This document shows, piece after piece, positions 45,899 through 55,567 of a DNA stretch of 64,000 bases (the stretch's first letter is position 1; every line of letters begins with the position of its first letter). The DNA comes from CAVPDE01 sp963707125. Its GTDB lineage: Bacteria; Desulfobacterota; DSM-4660; Desulfatiglandales; HGW-15. A model generated the notes under the pieces. The model saw only the letters and a program-made list of their open reading frames with translations, was not told where the DNA came from and made no database searches. The stretch covers positions 1-64,000 of the forward strand of contig CAVPOU010000017.1 in assembly GCA_963707125.1 (NCBI GenBank), in the 5' to 3' direction. A program made the translations under genes and the position numbers.

Positions 45899-47209
45899 AT
45901 GGAACCTTTTGTGATTAACCGCAAAGAAAGCAAACTTCGCGTCGCTCCCGAGTGGGCGGATGTGTGCTTCACTTGCGGCACCTGTGCCGGCGGTTGCCCG
46001 GTCACTGGAGTGGATAACATGGATCCGAGGAAGGCGGTCCGTATGGCTGCACTGGGACTGGACCAGGAGTTGATTGATTCGAGGTTTCCATGGATCTGCA
46101 CCCTGTGCGGTCGTTGCGAATACGCCTGCCCCCAGGGCGTGGAAATCCTCAAAATGATGCGAAGGGCCAGGACCCTTCGGGCGAGAGACAAGGTCCCTGG
46201 GCCCATCCACAAGGGCGTTGTCATGGACCTTGAAAGGGGAAACAACCTCGGCATCCCCAAGCCGGATTTTCTCTTCCTCCTCGCCGACCTGGGCAAGGAG
46301 CTTGAAGCGGAAGGCTTTCCGGGCTTTTACGTGCCTGTGGACAAAAAGGGCGCCAATGTCCTCGTCACCATCAACTCCAAAGAGCCTTTTGGAGAGCCGG
46401 ACGACATGAAGTTCTGGTGGCGCATCTTCTATGCGGCAAAGGAGGACTGGACTGTGCCTTCTTATAACTGGGAAGGGGTTAACTGGGGCCTGTTCTCCGG
46501 GGATGACGAGTCGATGAAAAAACTCGTCGGCCGCATCGTTGAACACCTGGAGAGATTGGAGTGTAAGACCCTGCTCTTACCGGAGTGAGGGCACGCCTAC
46601 TATGCGACCAGGCTTGGTCTGCAAAACTGGTACCCCGAGGTTTTCAAGAAATGCAAAGTCGTGTCGGTCCACGACCTCCTGAAAGAATACATTGAGACGG
46701 CAAGAATCAAACTTGATAAAAGCATCCACGAAGAGCTCACGACAGTCCACGACCCGTGCAACTACGGTAGGAAGAGCCAGAAGGCTTTCGGCCACGGTTA
46801 CTTTGAAGAGCCCCGTTGGATCACTCAACAGTGCTGCGAGCATTTCGTGGAGATGTATCCCAACCGGATGAACAACTATTGCTGCGGCGCCGGGGGCGGC
46901 GCATGGGCCATGCCTTACTCGGACGAGAGGATCTACTATGGAAGGGTGAAGGCTCAACAGATCAGGGATACGGGAGCTAAAATGGTCGTTGCGCCCTGTC
47001 ACAACTGCCGCGACCAGATCATGAAATCCCTCACCAAGGAGTTCGGTCTCGACATCGAGACCAAGTATCTCTGGGAACTGGTGGCTGATTCGCTCATCGT
47101 CGAGCCCTGGAGCGAAGAGGAAGTTGAAAAAGCCCATGCCCTGAGGGATGCCCAGTATGAAAGGGATGAGATTGTTTTTGACGAGGAGGGGGAAGAGGAA
47201 GAAGAATAG
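45899..47209 (+). CDS. Selenocysteine-containing HdrC-HdrB-like fusion (CCG-domain) protein
   Basis: TGA at 46586-46588 is read through, giving 436 residues with Sec at 230 in LLLPE-U-GHAYYAT. N-terminal 4Fe-4S motifs are CFTCGTCAGGCPVTG and CTLCGRCEYACPQG (HdrC part). The CCG half has VHDPCNYGRKS, YCCGAGGGAWAMP and APCHNCRDQI (HdrB part, non-cubane cluster). The tail is strongly acidic (EEGEEEEE). The protein is a paralogue of the Sec protein at 32.1 kb, and likely forms the disulfide-reducing end of the HdrA-Flx complex. TGGAGGAACTG precedes the ATG. Confidence 0.9.
46589..46624 (+). promoter_or_regulatory. Bacterial SECIS element for the HdrCB-like protein
   Basis: GACCA (46606-46610) pairs with TGGTC (46615-46619) around the loop GGCT. 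A further GC/GC pair lies below a one-base bulge. The loop starts 23 bases after the TGA and begins with G. Confidence 0.72.
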
Positions 47210-47241
47210 CCGCAGAACTTCTCTTCAAATTCCAAGAAAGC

Positions 47242-47268
47242 AAAAGGCCCCGAAAGGGGCCTTTCTGT
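47242..47268. terminator. Bidirectional intrinsic terminator
   Basis: AAAAGGCCCC-GAAA-GGGGCCTTTCT forms a stable GC stem with a GNRA loop. It is T-rich on the plus side and also on the minus side (CCTTTTGC). It sits between the convergent HdrCB-like gene and feoB. Confidence 0.85.
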
Positions 47269-47271
47269 TTC

Positions 47272-49194
47272 TCAGGAGGCCCAGTAAAGAGCCCGGAAGG
47301 CAAGGGCCATCAGCGTGCCGATGGCGGTGGTGAAACACAGGGTGAAGACCATGCCCCGGGTACCGATCGTGGAGCGCAGCATGCCGAGCGTCGCAAGGCA
47401 GGGGATGTAGAATAGGCTGAAGACCGTGAAAACCATCATCTGTTCCCCTGTCATGGCGGAAGAGAAGTTGCTTGTCCCCAGAGCCTGGACCAGCATGATG
47501 ATGGCCAGCTCCTTTCTCAAGATGCCGAAAATGAGGGTAATGCCTACTGCTGAGGGAAGGCCCAGCAGCCCGCTGGTGAAAAAAGAGAGGACCCCGTTGA
47601 TGCGCTCAGCGAGATGGAAGTACTCTAGGAGACTGAGAATGACGCTTCCCGCAATCAGAATAGGCCAGGCGATCAGGATAAATTCCCGCAGGCGGAACCA
47701 AACCTTCCGCATCACGGCTGAGAACTGCGGTAACCTGTAGCTCGGCATTTCGAGGATCATCCCTGGGGAGACCTCGGGCATGAAGCGTGAAAGGATCTTG
47801 CCTGACGCTGCGATGACCACGACGTTGAGAACATAAAGCAAGAGGGCCTTAAGAGGTCCGAGATAAAAAGCCACCAGGGCGAAGATGACGGTCGTCCGCG
47901 CAGCGCAGGGAATGAGGGTGACGAGAACGGCGGTGATAAAACGGTCCCTGGCCCTTTCCATGATTCTCACGCCCATGATCGCAGGAACATTGCAGCCGTA
48001 GCTCAGCACAAAGGGAATGATGGATTTCCCGTGGAGCCCGATGCTGTGCATAATGGAATCCATGAGGAAAGCGGCCCTTGGAAGGTATCCAATGTCTTCC
48101 AGCAGGGAAAGTCCAAAGAGAAATGGGATCAGGTAAGGCAAGACGATTCCAATGCCACCCGAAAAGCCCTGGATCAACCCGTTAACGACGGTGAACAGAA
48201 GGGACTCCTTGCTGAGGTGCACACCCAGGTAAGCTGCGAATTGCTCAAACAAGGAGAGGATGGGTTCTTCGATGTGCTTGCCAAGACTGAAAACAATCCA
48301 GAAAAAGGAGAAGAGAATTCCCCCCAGAAACGCATACCCCAGGTAAGGATGCATGAGGTATTTGTCGATTTGCTCCCTGAAAGGCTTTGCACCTCGTGGT
48401 TTGACTTTGGCCACGTGCTCAAAAAGGTTCATGGCCAGGGAATGTCGTTCCGACGACACCACCATGTCCGAAGGCCTTCCGTGGCACTCGGATAGCATGC
48501 TTCGTAAGCGTTCGACGTCGCCCATGATACCGGGGTTGATTTCTCGCACGGCTTGCTCGAATTCCTCGTCCTGTTCAAGCAACCTAATGGCCAGGAACCT
48601 CTGGGGCACTCCCAGCCTCCTTGCTGTAGCAACCCCAAGAAGATCCGCAAGTTCTGAAATCACGCGCTCCACATCCAGGGACAGAAAATGAATCGTGCCT
48701 GCAGTTCCTCTTTTCGCCGTCTCCAGGGCTGACTGGAAGAGCTCCGGAACTCCTTGCCCTCGAATCGCGATGGTGGGAATCACAGGGACTCCTAACTCCT
48801 GGGACAGGTGGCCCACGTCGATCTCCACGCCCTTCTTTTCTGCTTCGTCGATCATATTCAGGCAGATGACCAGAGGGAAATTGAGCTCCAGAAGCTCAAG
48901 GGTCAGTTCGAGGCTCCTGGACAGCACGGACGCATCCAGGATATTGATCACCAAGTCCGGTCTCTCCTTGATGAGGTACCGGCGAGCCAAGATCTCCTCT
49001 CTTTCTGAAGAGGAAACAGAATAAATCCCAGGCAAATCGACTAGCGTGAAGCTGTCCCCGTTCAATTTGACCGGGCTCGTAACACAATCCACTGTGGTGC
49101 CCGGAAAGTTGGAGGCGATGGTCTTGTATCCGGCCACGCTGTTGAAGAGAGCGCTTTTTCCGCAATTCGGTTGTCCAACAAGAGCGATTCTCAT
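47272..49194 (-). CDS. feoB: Ferrous iron transporter FeoB
   Basis: FeoB imports Fe(II) across the inner membrane. The N-terminal G domain has G1 ALVGQPNCGKSALFN, the G2/G3 region FPGTTVDC and LVDLPGIYS, and G4 CLNMIDEAEKKG. It is followed by a helical GDI-like part and about ten membrane helices with the Gate regions (SYGCNVPAIMGVRIMER, LIPCAARTTVIFALVAFYLG). At 640 residues it is on the short side but complete. It overlaps feoA by 4 bases in a regulator-feoA-feoB operon. Confidence 0.94.
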   Translation of the reverse strand: MRIALVGQPNCGKSALFNSVAGYKTIASNFPGTTVDCVTSPVKLNGDSFTLVDLPGIYSVSSSEREEILARRYLIKERPDLVINILDASVLSRSLELTLELLELNFPLVICLNMIDEAEKKGVEIDVGHLSQELGVPVIPTIAIRGQGVPELFQSALETAKRGTAGTIHFLSLDVERVISELADLLGVATARRLGVPQRFLAIRLLEQDEEFEQAVREINPGIMGDVERLRSMLSECHGRPSDMVVSSERHSLAMNLFEHVAKVKPRGAKPFREQIDKYLMHPYLGYAFLGGILFSFFWIVFSLGKHIEEPILSLFEQFAAYLGVHLSKESLLFTVVNGLIQGFSGGIGIVLPYLIPFLFGLSLLEDIGYLPRAAFLMDSIMHSIGLHGKSIIPFVLSYGCNVPAIMGVRIMERARDRFITAVLVTLIPCAARTTVIFALVAFYLGPLKALLLYVLNVVVIAASGKILSRFMPEVSPGMILEMPSYRLPQFSAVMRKVWFRLREFILIAWPILIAGSVILSLLEYFHLAERINGVLSFFTSGLLGLPSAVGITLIFGILRKELAIIMLVQALGTSNFSSAMTGEQMMVFTVFSLFYIPCLATLGMLRSTIGTRGMVFTLCFTTAIGTLMALAFRALYWAS

Positions 49195-49430
49195 TCTTCT
49201 TCCATTACTTCCACTTCGATCTTCTCAGCCATGCCGTGACCGATCCCAACCTCAGTCCCATGAATCTCAATCAAGACAGGTCCTCCCAGAAAGCCGGTGC
49301 GGAGGACCTTCAGACTGTCGTCTACATGGATACCCAGACCGCCAAGCCTCTGGCGGATTTTGTGACCCCCATGGACCTGCTTCACCACTGCAGACATTCC
49401 TTCTTTGACTTTTTCCAGCGTCGTGATCAA
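49191..49430 (-). CDS. feoA: FeoA ferrous iron transport accessory protein
   Basis: The 79-residue SH3-like protein shows KQVHGGHKIRQRLGGLGIHV and LKVLRTGFLGGPVLIEIHGT, the standard FeoA sequence. FeoA assists FeoB. It lies between a DtxR-type regulator gene (2-base gap) and feoB (4-base overlap). Confidence 0.92.
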   Translation of the reverse strand: MITTLEKVKEGMSAVVKQVHGGHKIRQRLGGLGIHVDDSLKVLRTGFLGGPVLIEIHGTEVGIGHGMAEKIEVEVMEEE

Positions 49431-49432
49431 CT

Positions 49433-49888
49433 CTAGATCCTCCTCAGGTACTCGCGGTAAAAGCGCTTGAACTCCTTTTCCCAGTCCACGTTGATTTGGG
49501 GTTCTTGCCTGATAAACTCCGCAACCGCACGCAGACGCCTCACGGTTTCAGCGCTCACGGCGTGTTCAATCTTGCAGGCATCCACGGAAGCCGTCTCATG
49601 GTCCAACCCCAGAATCTCCTTTAGAAAGTCGCTCAAAACCTCATGATTGTGGCTGATCGCGCCTCCGATTTCCTCGCCTTCCATTGTGAGCCGCACATAA
49701 CCGTAGGGCTCCTGAATCACGAGATTGCGATCTTTGAGCTTTCTGATAGCGCCGACAACACTCGGAGTTGTCACTTCGAGTCGATCTGCAATGGCTTTGA
49801 CTCGAGCCACGCCCTCGTCCCTGCAAAGATGGTAGATGGCTTCCAGATAATCTTCCATCTGTGAGGTGAGATTTGTTTTCACAGCCAT
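49433..49888 (-). CDS. DtxR/MntR-family iron-dependent transcriptional regulator
   Basis: The start at 49888 (MAVKTNLTSQMEDYLEAIYH) lies just after a palindromic operator. The winged helix (GVARVKAIADRLEVTTPSVV) is followed by the metal-binding and dimer domain (IGGAISHNHEVLSDFLKEIL, DACKIEHAVSAETVRRL), whose His, Glu and Cys residues match ligands of DtxR/IdeR-type repressors. At 151 residues it lacks the third SH3 domain, which FeoA next door resembles in fold. It most likely represses the operon when iron is plentiful and controls itself. Confidence 0.9.
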   Translation of the reverse strand: MAVKTNLTSQMEDYLEAIYHLCRDEGVARVKAIADRLEVTTPSVVGAIRKLKDRNLVIQEPYGYVRLTMEGEEIGGAISHNHEVLSDFLKEILGLDHETASVDACKIEHAVSAETVRRLRAVAEFIRQEPQINVDWEKEFKRFYREYLRRI

Positions 49889-49900
49889 GGCATTTTCCAC

Positions 49901-49926
49901 ATTAAGTTAGGTATGGCTAACTTAAT
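49901..49926. promoter_or_regulatory. Perfect palindromic operator for the DtxR-type regulator
   Basis: ATTAAGTTAG and CTAACTTAAT are exact complements with a 6-base centre, 12 bases upstream of the regulator ATG. TTAGGn-type arms with the CTAA core match DtxR/IdeR-class boxes. This site is expected to control the regulator-feoA-feoB operon. Confidence 0.8.
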
Positions 49927-50226
49927 ATGCACAGCCAAACTTTGTCAAGGGCCTCTAAGTTTTATTTACAAAAGACGCTCACCCCGCAAAGAGTTCGATC
50001 TTTTCCCTAATCTGCGGTTTGCCGTGTCTGGTCTGCCTTGGATTCACCATGGAATGAGGGTGTTGCTAGGGGGTGTTCTCAAATGAAATGCAGAAGAGTT
50101 ACCTTAGTCTATGACTAGCGTAACGTTCCGGTTCAGCGGCGGCGATACGCCGTCGCTGGAACCGGTTGTTAGCTGACCGTTTTTTCGTCGCCCTGTCAGA
50201 AGCCCTCGAAGACGTTTATGCTACGA
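49927..50226. other. Intergenic region containing an attC-like stem
   Basis: The 300 bases separate two leftward transcripts. At 50,117-50,174 the sequence GCGTAACGTTCCGGTTCAGC pairs with GCTGGAACCGGTTGTTAGCT around a GGCGGCG-ATA-CGCCGTC core. Read leftward it begins CTAACAACCGG and ends CGTTACGC, with one extra unpaired base in one arm. This resembles the attC sites of integron gene cassettes, although the 7-base ends deviate from RYYYAAC/GTTRRRY. It lies just downstream of katG. The rest of the interval shows nothing. Confidence 0.4.
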
Positions 50227-52422
<2,196 letters not shown>

Positions 52423-52616
52423 GATGTTGCCTCCTTTCGTTGTGTAAATCTCTTTGTTGTCTTTGCCATGTCGTTGCTCTTTTGTGGAAATTGGGTTGCT
52501 TAATGGAGCGATGTCGCTTATCTCCATCGCGACCAAAGGCTTCAAATCGTGGTATCAGTATTAATAAAGAATGATTCTCCAATTTCGATCAAAAAAATAT
52601 GGAATTCTTAATGCCT

Positions 52617-53051
52617 TTATCCCTGACAGTCGGGGCAGAGCCCGAAAAAATCCAAACGATGACTGGTGATCTGAAACCCTGTCTCTGAAACCAGTTCCTG
52701 GGTCACACCCTCCAGACTCTCCAAATCAGGGTCAATGATTTTTTTACATTTGGTGCAGATGAGATGCGGATGAGGGTAAGGTCTGTGGCCGTCATAGCGG
52801 TTGCCTCCCTCCGGAAACCCCAGCTCCAGCACCTCGTTGAGTTCTTTAAGAAGGGTCACGGTTTTGTAAACCGTGGCCAAGCTCGTGGTGGGAAAACGCT
52901 TTTTCACCTGTTCATAGATGGTTTCAACGCTTGGGTGCCCGTCGCTCGTCGCTATAATCTTGAGCACAGCCATACGCTGAGGTGTGATTCGGGAATCATG
53001 CCTCCTGAGAGCTTCCAGCATCTTGTCGAAACGTGTTTGTTGACGGGTCAT
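52617..53051 (-). CDS. perR: Fur-family peroxide/metal regulator (PerR-like)
   Basis: The 144-residue Fur fold has the winged helix RITPQRMAVLKIIATSDGHP and FPTTSLATVYKTVTLLKELN, and the metal region YPHPHLICTKCKKIIDPDLE. A second CxxC is in FFGLCPDCQG, so the structural zinc site is complete. Position directly upstream of katG on the same strand supports a peroxide-sensing (PerR) role rather than Fur. The gene name is an inference from that context. Confidence 0.85.
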   Translation of the reverse strand: MTRQQTRFDKMLEALRRHDSRITPQRMAVLKIIATSDGHPSVETIYEQVKKRFPTTSLATVYKTVTLLKELNEVLELGFPEGGNRYDGHRPYPHPHLICTKCKKIIDPDLESLEGVTQELVSETGFQITSHRLDFFGLCPDCQG

Positions 53052-53231
53052 TCCTTATGGATCAACGTCGCAAAAGTAATGGAGAACAATTTTTAGCAGA
53101 AAATAATTCAACGTTGGTCTGATGTCAACAAAAAAAACACGAGATCATGTCAACTCATGCCAAACAACCTTTTGTTTCCTAATGTAGAGGAGTCGTGCAG
53201 ATAACCCGTTTCCACAGCTAAGCGTTACGGA

Positions 53232-53905
53232 GCAGCTCTCATGGCAGAATCCCCAGTTCATCCAGCGAGCGACGCAAGTCCGCAGGATCGCGATATACCC
53301 GGAACGCCCCTGCGCGACTCAACTCGTCTTCGCCGTACCCGCCGCTCAGCAAACCGATACTCAACATCCCTGCACGGCGCGCCGCCAGGAGATCCCAGAC
53401 CGCATCGTCCACCACGTAACAATCATTGACTTCCACTCCCAACCTTTGCTGGCAAGCCAGGAACAGATCGGGTTCGGGTTTGGCCCTTACCACCTCCCCG
53501 CGTTCGACCACGACCGTCTCAGGGCCAAGGCCAAGAGCCGCCAGCGAAGCATCTATCTGGGGGCGTCGACCCGACGTGGCAATGCCAAAAGCAATCCGGG
53601 CCTCGCGTAGAAAGCGCAACAGTTCCATCGCTCCCGGCAACGGCCTCCGAACGGGTAGGAGTTGCACGAAGAGTTCCCCATGACGCCGCTGAAGCGCCTG
53701 CTCTTCCGCTGCGCTGATGTCTCGGCCGAGTTCGCGTGCGACCGCCCGCGTGAAAAGGCCACCGCTCATTCCAATCCGGCGATGGATGAGCCAGGCTTCG
53801 ATGACCAAACCCGCTTCCGCCAGTGCCTGCTGCCAGGCAAAGACATGGGCGTAGACGGTATCGACGAGTGTGCCGTCCAGATCAAAGATGAGTGCTCGCA
53901 TTGAC
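53232..53905. repeat. Direct repeat, HAD gene copy 1 (partner 58668-59341)
   Basis: About 674 bases are almost identical to 58,668-59,341, in the same orientation, with only a handful of substitutions. Identity begins just after the stop side at GCAGCTCTCATGGCAG and ends at GCTCGCATTG, so it covers the gene exactly and nothing more. The 5.4 kb between copies includes a restriction-modification pair. Confidence 0.9.
53239..53901 (-). CDS. HAD-superfamily phosphatase (phosphoglycolate phosphatase/beta-phosphoglucomutase-like), copy 1
   Basis: The 220-residue HAD enzyme starts MRALIFDLDGTLVDT (motif I with the nucleophile Asp), then FGIATSGRRPQIDASLAALG (motif II), AKPEPDLFL (motif III Lys) and CYVVDDAVWDLLAARRAGML (motif IV). 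In motif IV this copy reads DDAVWD, while copy 2 reads the family-typical GDAVWD. The cap insert is the small helical type of subclass I. The likely substrate is a small sugar phosphate or phosphoglycolate. Confidence 0.86.
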   Translation of the reverse strand: MRALIFDLDGTLVDTVYAHVFAWQQALAEAGLVIEAWLIHRRIGMSGGLFTRAVARELGRDISAAEEQALQRRHGELFVQLLPVRRPLPGAMELLRFLREARIAFGIATSGRRPQIDASLAALGLGPETVVVERGEVVRAKPEPDLFLACQQRLGVEVNDCYVVDDAVWDLLAARRAGMLSIGLLSGGYGEDELSRAGAFRVYRDPADLRRSLDELGILP

Positions 53906-54077
53906 AACTCCTATGATGCTCCCATAGAGACGACGAACGCACCATTCATTAACGCTATGTAGGCGCGTCTTCTGGGCTTGCTGGTTCGGATTTATTCTCC
54001 AAATCTTCAAAATCGCCATGCCAGAGGTCAAAAAGCTTTCTCGTTCTATAACCTTGGACATCTGATCGGCTGTCGAG

Positions 54078-54323
54078 TCATGCAGTGATTTTTCGCAGTT
54101 TCGATTCGGGGTCGTCTGCATGACGGCCGAGTTCAATGACCACATCGAGTATGTCTTCCATGCCTCCACCGCCACAGTAACACCCGTTAGCTTTGATGGC
54201 TTCCATAACGAAGGCATCAAGAAAGTCGTTGAATCCGTCCTTCCGGTTCCGCGTAGCGACCAACTGAATACCCCACTCGGTAAACTCACCACGATGTTTT
54301 TTCATTCGGAGCCCTTTCTTCAT
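54078..54323 (-). CDS. YggL/DUF469-like small protein
   Basis: The 81-residue sequence has KKHRGEFTEWGIQLVATRNR, FNDFLDAFVMEAIKANGCYC and GGGGMEDILDVVIELGRHAD. These match the DUF469 pattern KKH.GEF.E.G...D.F...IE.N.....GGG of YggL, a 50S-ribosome-associated protein in E. coli. Two in-frame ATGs are possible, at 54323 and 54305. The function here is unproven. Confidence 0.72.
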   Translation of the reverse strand: MKKGLRMKKHRGEFTEWGIQLVATRNRKDGFNDFLDAFVMEAIKANGCYCGGGGMEDILDVVIELGRHADDPESKLRKITA

Positions 54324-54757
54324 CGTCTTAGATCGAACGTCGGCCGCTCACCCGCTGGTACGGCATTGGTTCCGACCCCAATACACGTTATTATATCTAC
54401 CGAGATTTCTATCGTGGCCCATATTCTGTCCCATTTATCCGGACATTGTGTCCGGATAAATGCCCGGATAGGCAATTATCCAGCAATTCCGGCGTCGCAA
54501 CCGGACACAAAGGCTTTTTCCATGGCGGGAATAGCGCTCTAAGCACCAAAAGCGAGGCGTTCTTCATATCATTACTTCAACATTTCGAATAGTTAACTTG
54601 ACCCCAAGCCAAAGCCGCAAGCCTCTCTTCATTCTCGGCATGAGGTAAGAGGGTTAAGAAGTGGACGCGAGAAAAGCGCAGGATTGCCCTGAAATGCTGC
54701 TAATGCTCTTGTGCAAGAGATAGGATGTCTGCTGGCAGCCTTACCCAGACAATTCTT
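54324..54757. other. Intergenic region with a strong palindrome
   Basis: At 54,433-54,461 the arms ATTTATCCGGAC and GTCCGGATAAAT surround ATTGT, giving a 12-bp perfect stem. Similar words recur as CCCGGATAGGCAATTATCC a few bases on. The remainder shows no gene on either strand. The stem could be a terminator without a U-run, or a regulator site for the nearby genes. Confidence 0.55.
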
Positions 54758-55552
54758 TCATTCCTGTCTTCTTGAATAAGCAATCAACTCCTCCCTTGAG
54801 ATCTCTTCGGGCGGCACCAAACGGTAATGCTTCTCAGCCGTTACAAGAATCTCTTCTTCCGACTGTTCAAATTCAAAAAGGGCGATAAGATCATCGGCCA
54901 TGAATTGCGCGGCAATGGGTCGGCATTGGAGGTCAGGGAATTTGGCGGCGCACATCGCCATATCCTGTTCGATTTGGACGATGCCGAGTCTCTCTGAACC
55001 TCCTTTTGCTTGTACCGGGATGATGTAATGGGCTCCGCGCTTATCCAGGGCAATGTAAATTTCGTCGGTCTCTATCTGCCCCATCCCTTTCACCTGCGTG
55101 CGGAGGTGGTTTTGAAGCGAGTAGCATGTCAACCCCGTGAAGATGTCGATGAGGCGATTGTACCTGAGCTTAGCGAGAAGGGCTTGCTCATCCGACAAGG
55201 CATAAGACTCGATCACCCCAGGGGTTGAATCAGGGACCTTCGTTTCTGCCATTTGCCGAGACGCTTCAATCGTAGAGAACCGGAGGGCAACGAATTTGTA
55301 CTGGGCAGCACCCGCCGGCCGAATAACCCACTTGGTCCCGCGCGGCGCCTTTGAGACTACTGATTCGGGCAGTTCTGTTCTGTAACGGAATGTGTATACA
55401 AGATCGCCCAAGTTCTTGGGTATCTCGATACCGGTCTGCTTCGCCACATCAAGCATTTCATCTCGAGAAAACTCAACGGTCCTCGCCCCCTTTTTGTAAT
55501 GCCTCAAAAACACCTTCTCGATAATTTGGGCGTATCGATTCTTCTTGGCCAT
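54758..55552 (-). CDS. Type II restriction endonuclease candidate (PD-(D/E)XK type)
   Basis: The 264-residue protein follows a DNA methyltransferase gene by 15 bases in the same operon. Its middle has GQIETDEIYIALDKRGAHYI followed by IPVQAKGGSERLG, giving an acidic...Asp...Q-x-K arrangement like the PD-(D/E)XK nuclease core. The N-terminus (FLRHYKKGARTVEFSRDEML) may bind DNA. The family is not otherwise recognised, and the endonuclease call rests on this motif and on the neighbour. The recognition sequence is unknown. Confidence 0.7.
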   Translation of the reverse strand: MAKKNRYAQIIEKVFLRHYKKGARTVEFSRDEMLDVAKQTGIEIPKNLGDLVYTFRYRTELPESVVSKAPRGTKWVIRPAGAAQYKFVALRFSTIEASRQMAETKVPDSTPGVIESYALSDEQALLAKLRYNRLIDIFTGLTCYSLQNHLRTQVKGMGQIETDEIYIALDKRGAHYIIPVQAKGGSERLGIVQIEQDMAMCAAKFPDLQCRPIAAQFMADDLIALFEFEQSEEEILVTAEKHYRLVPPEEISREELIAYSRRQE

Positions 55553-55567
55553 TTCCGCTCCTTCTCT

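Noticed and set aside
52555..52585. PerR box between katG and perR (AGAATGATTCT)
   Set aside because: Only an 11-base palindrome; the match to the 15-base PerR consensus is too weak to annotate.
54120..54542. 140-codon plus-strand ORF over the YggL-like gene
   Set aside because: It is antisense to the DUF469 match and crosses the palindrome at 54.43 kb; no family resemblance.
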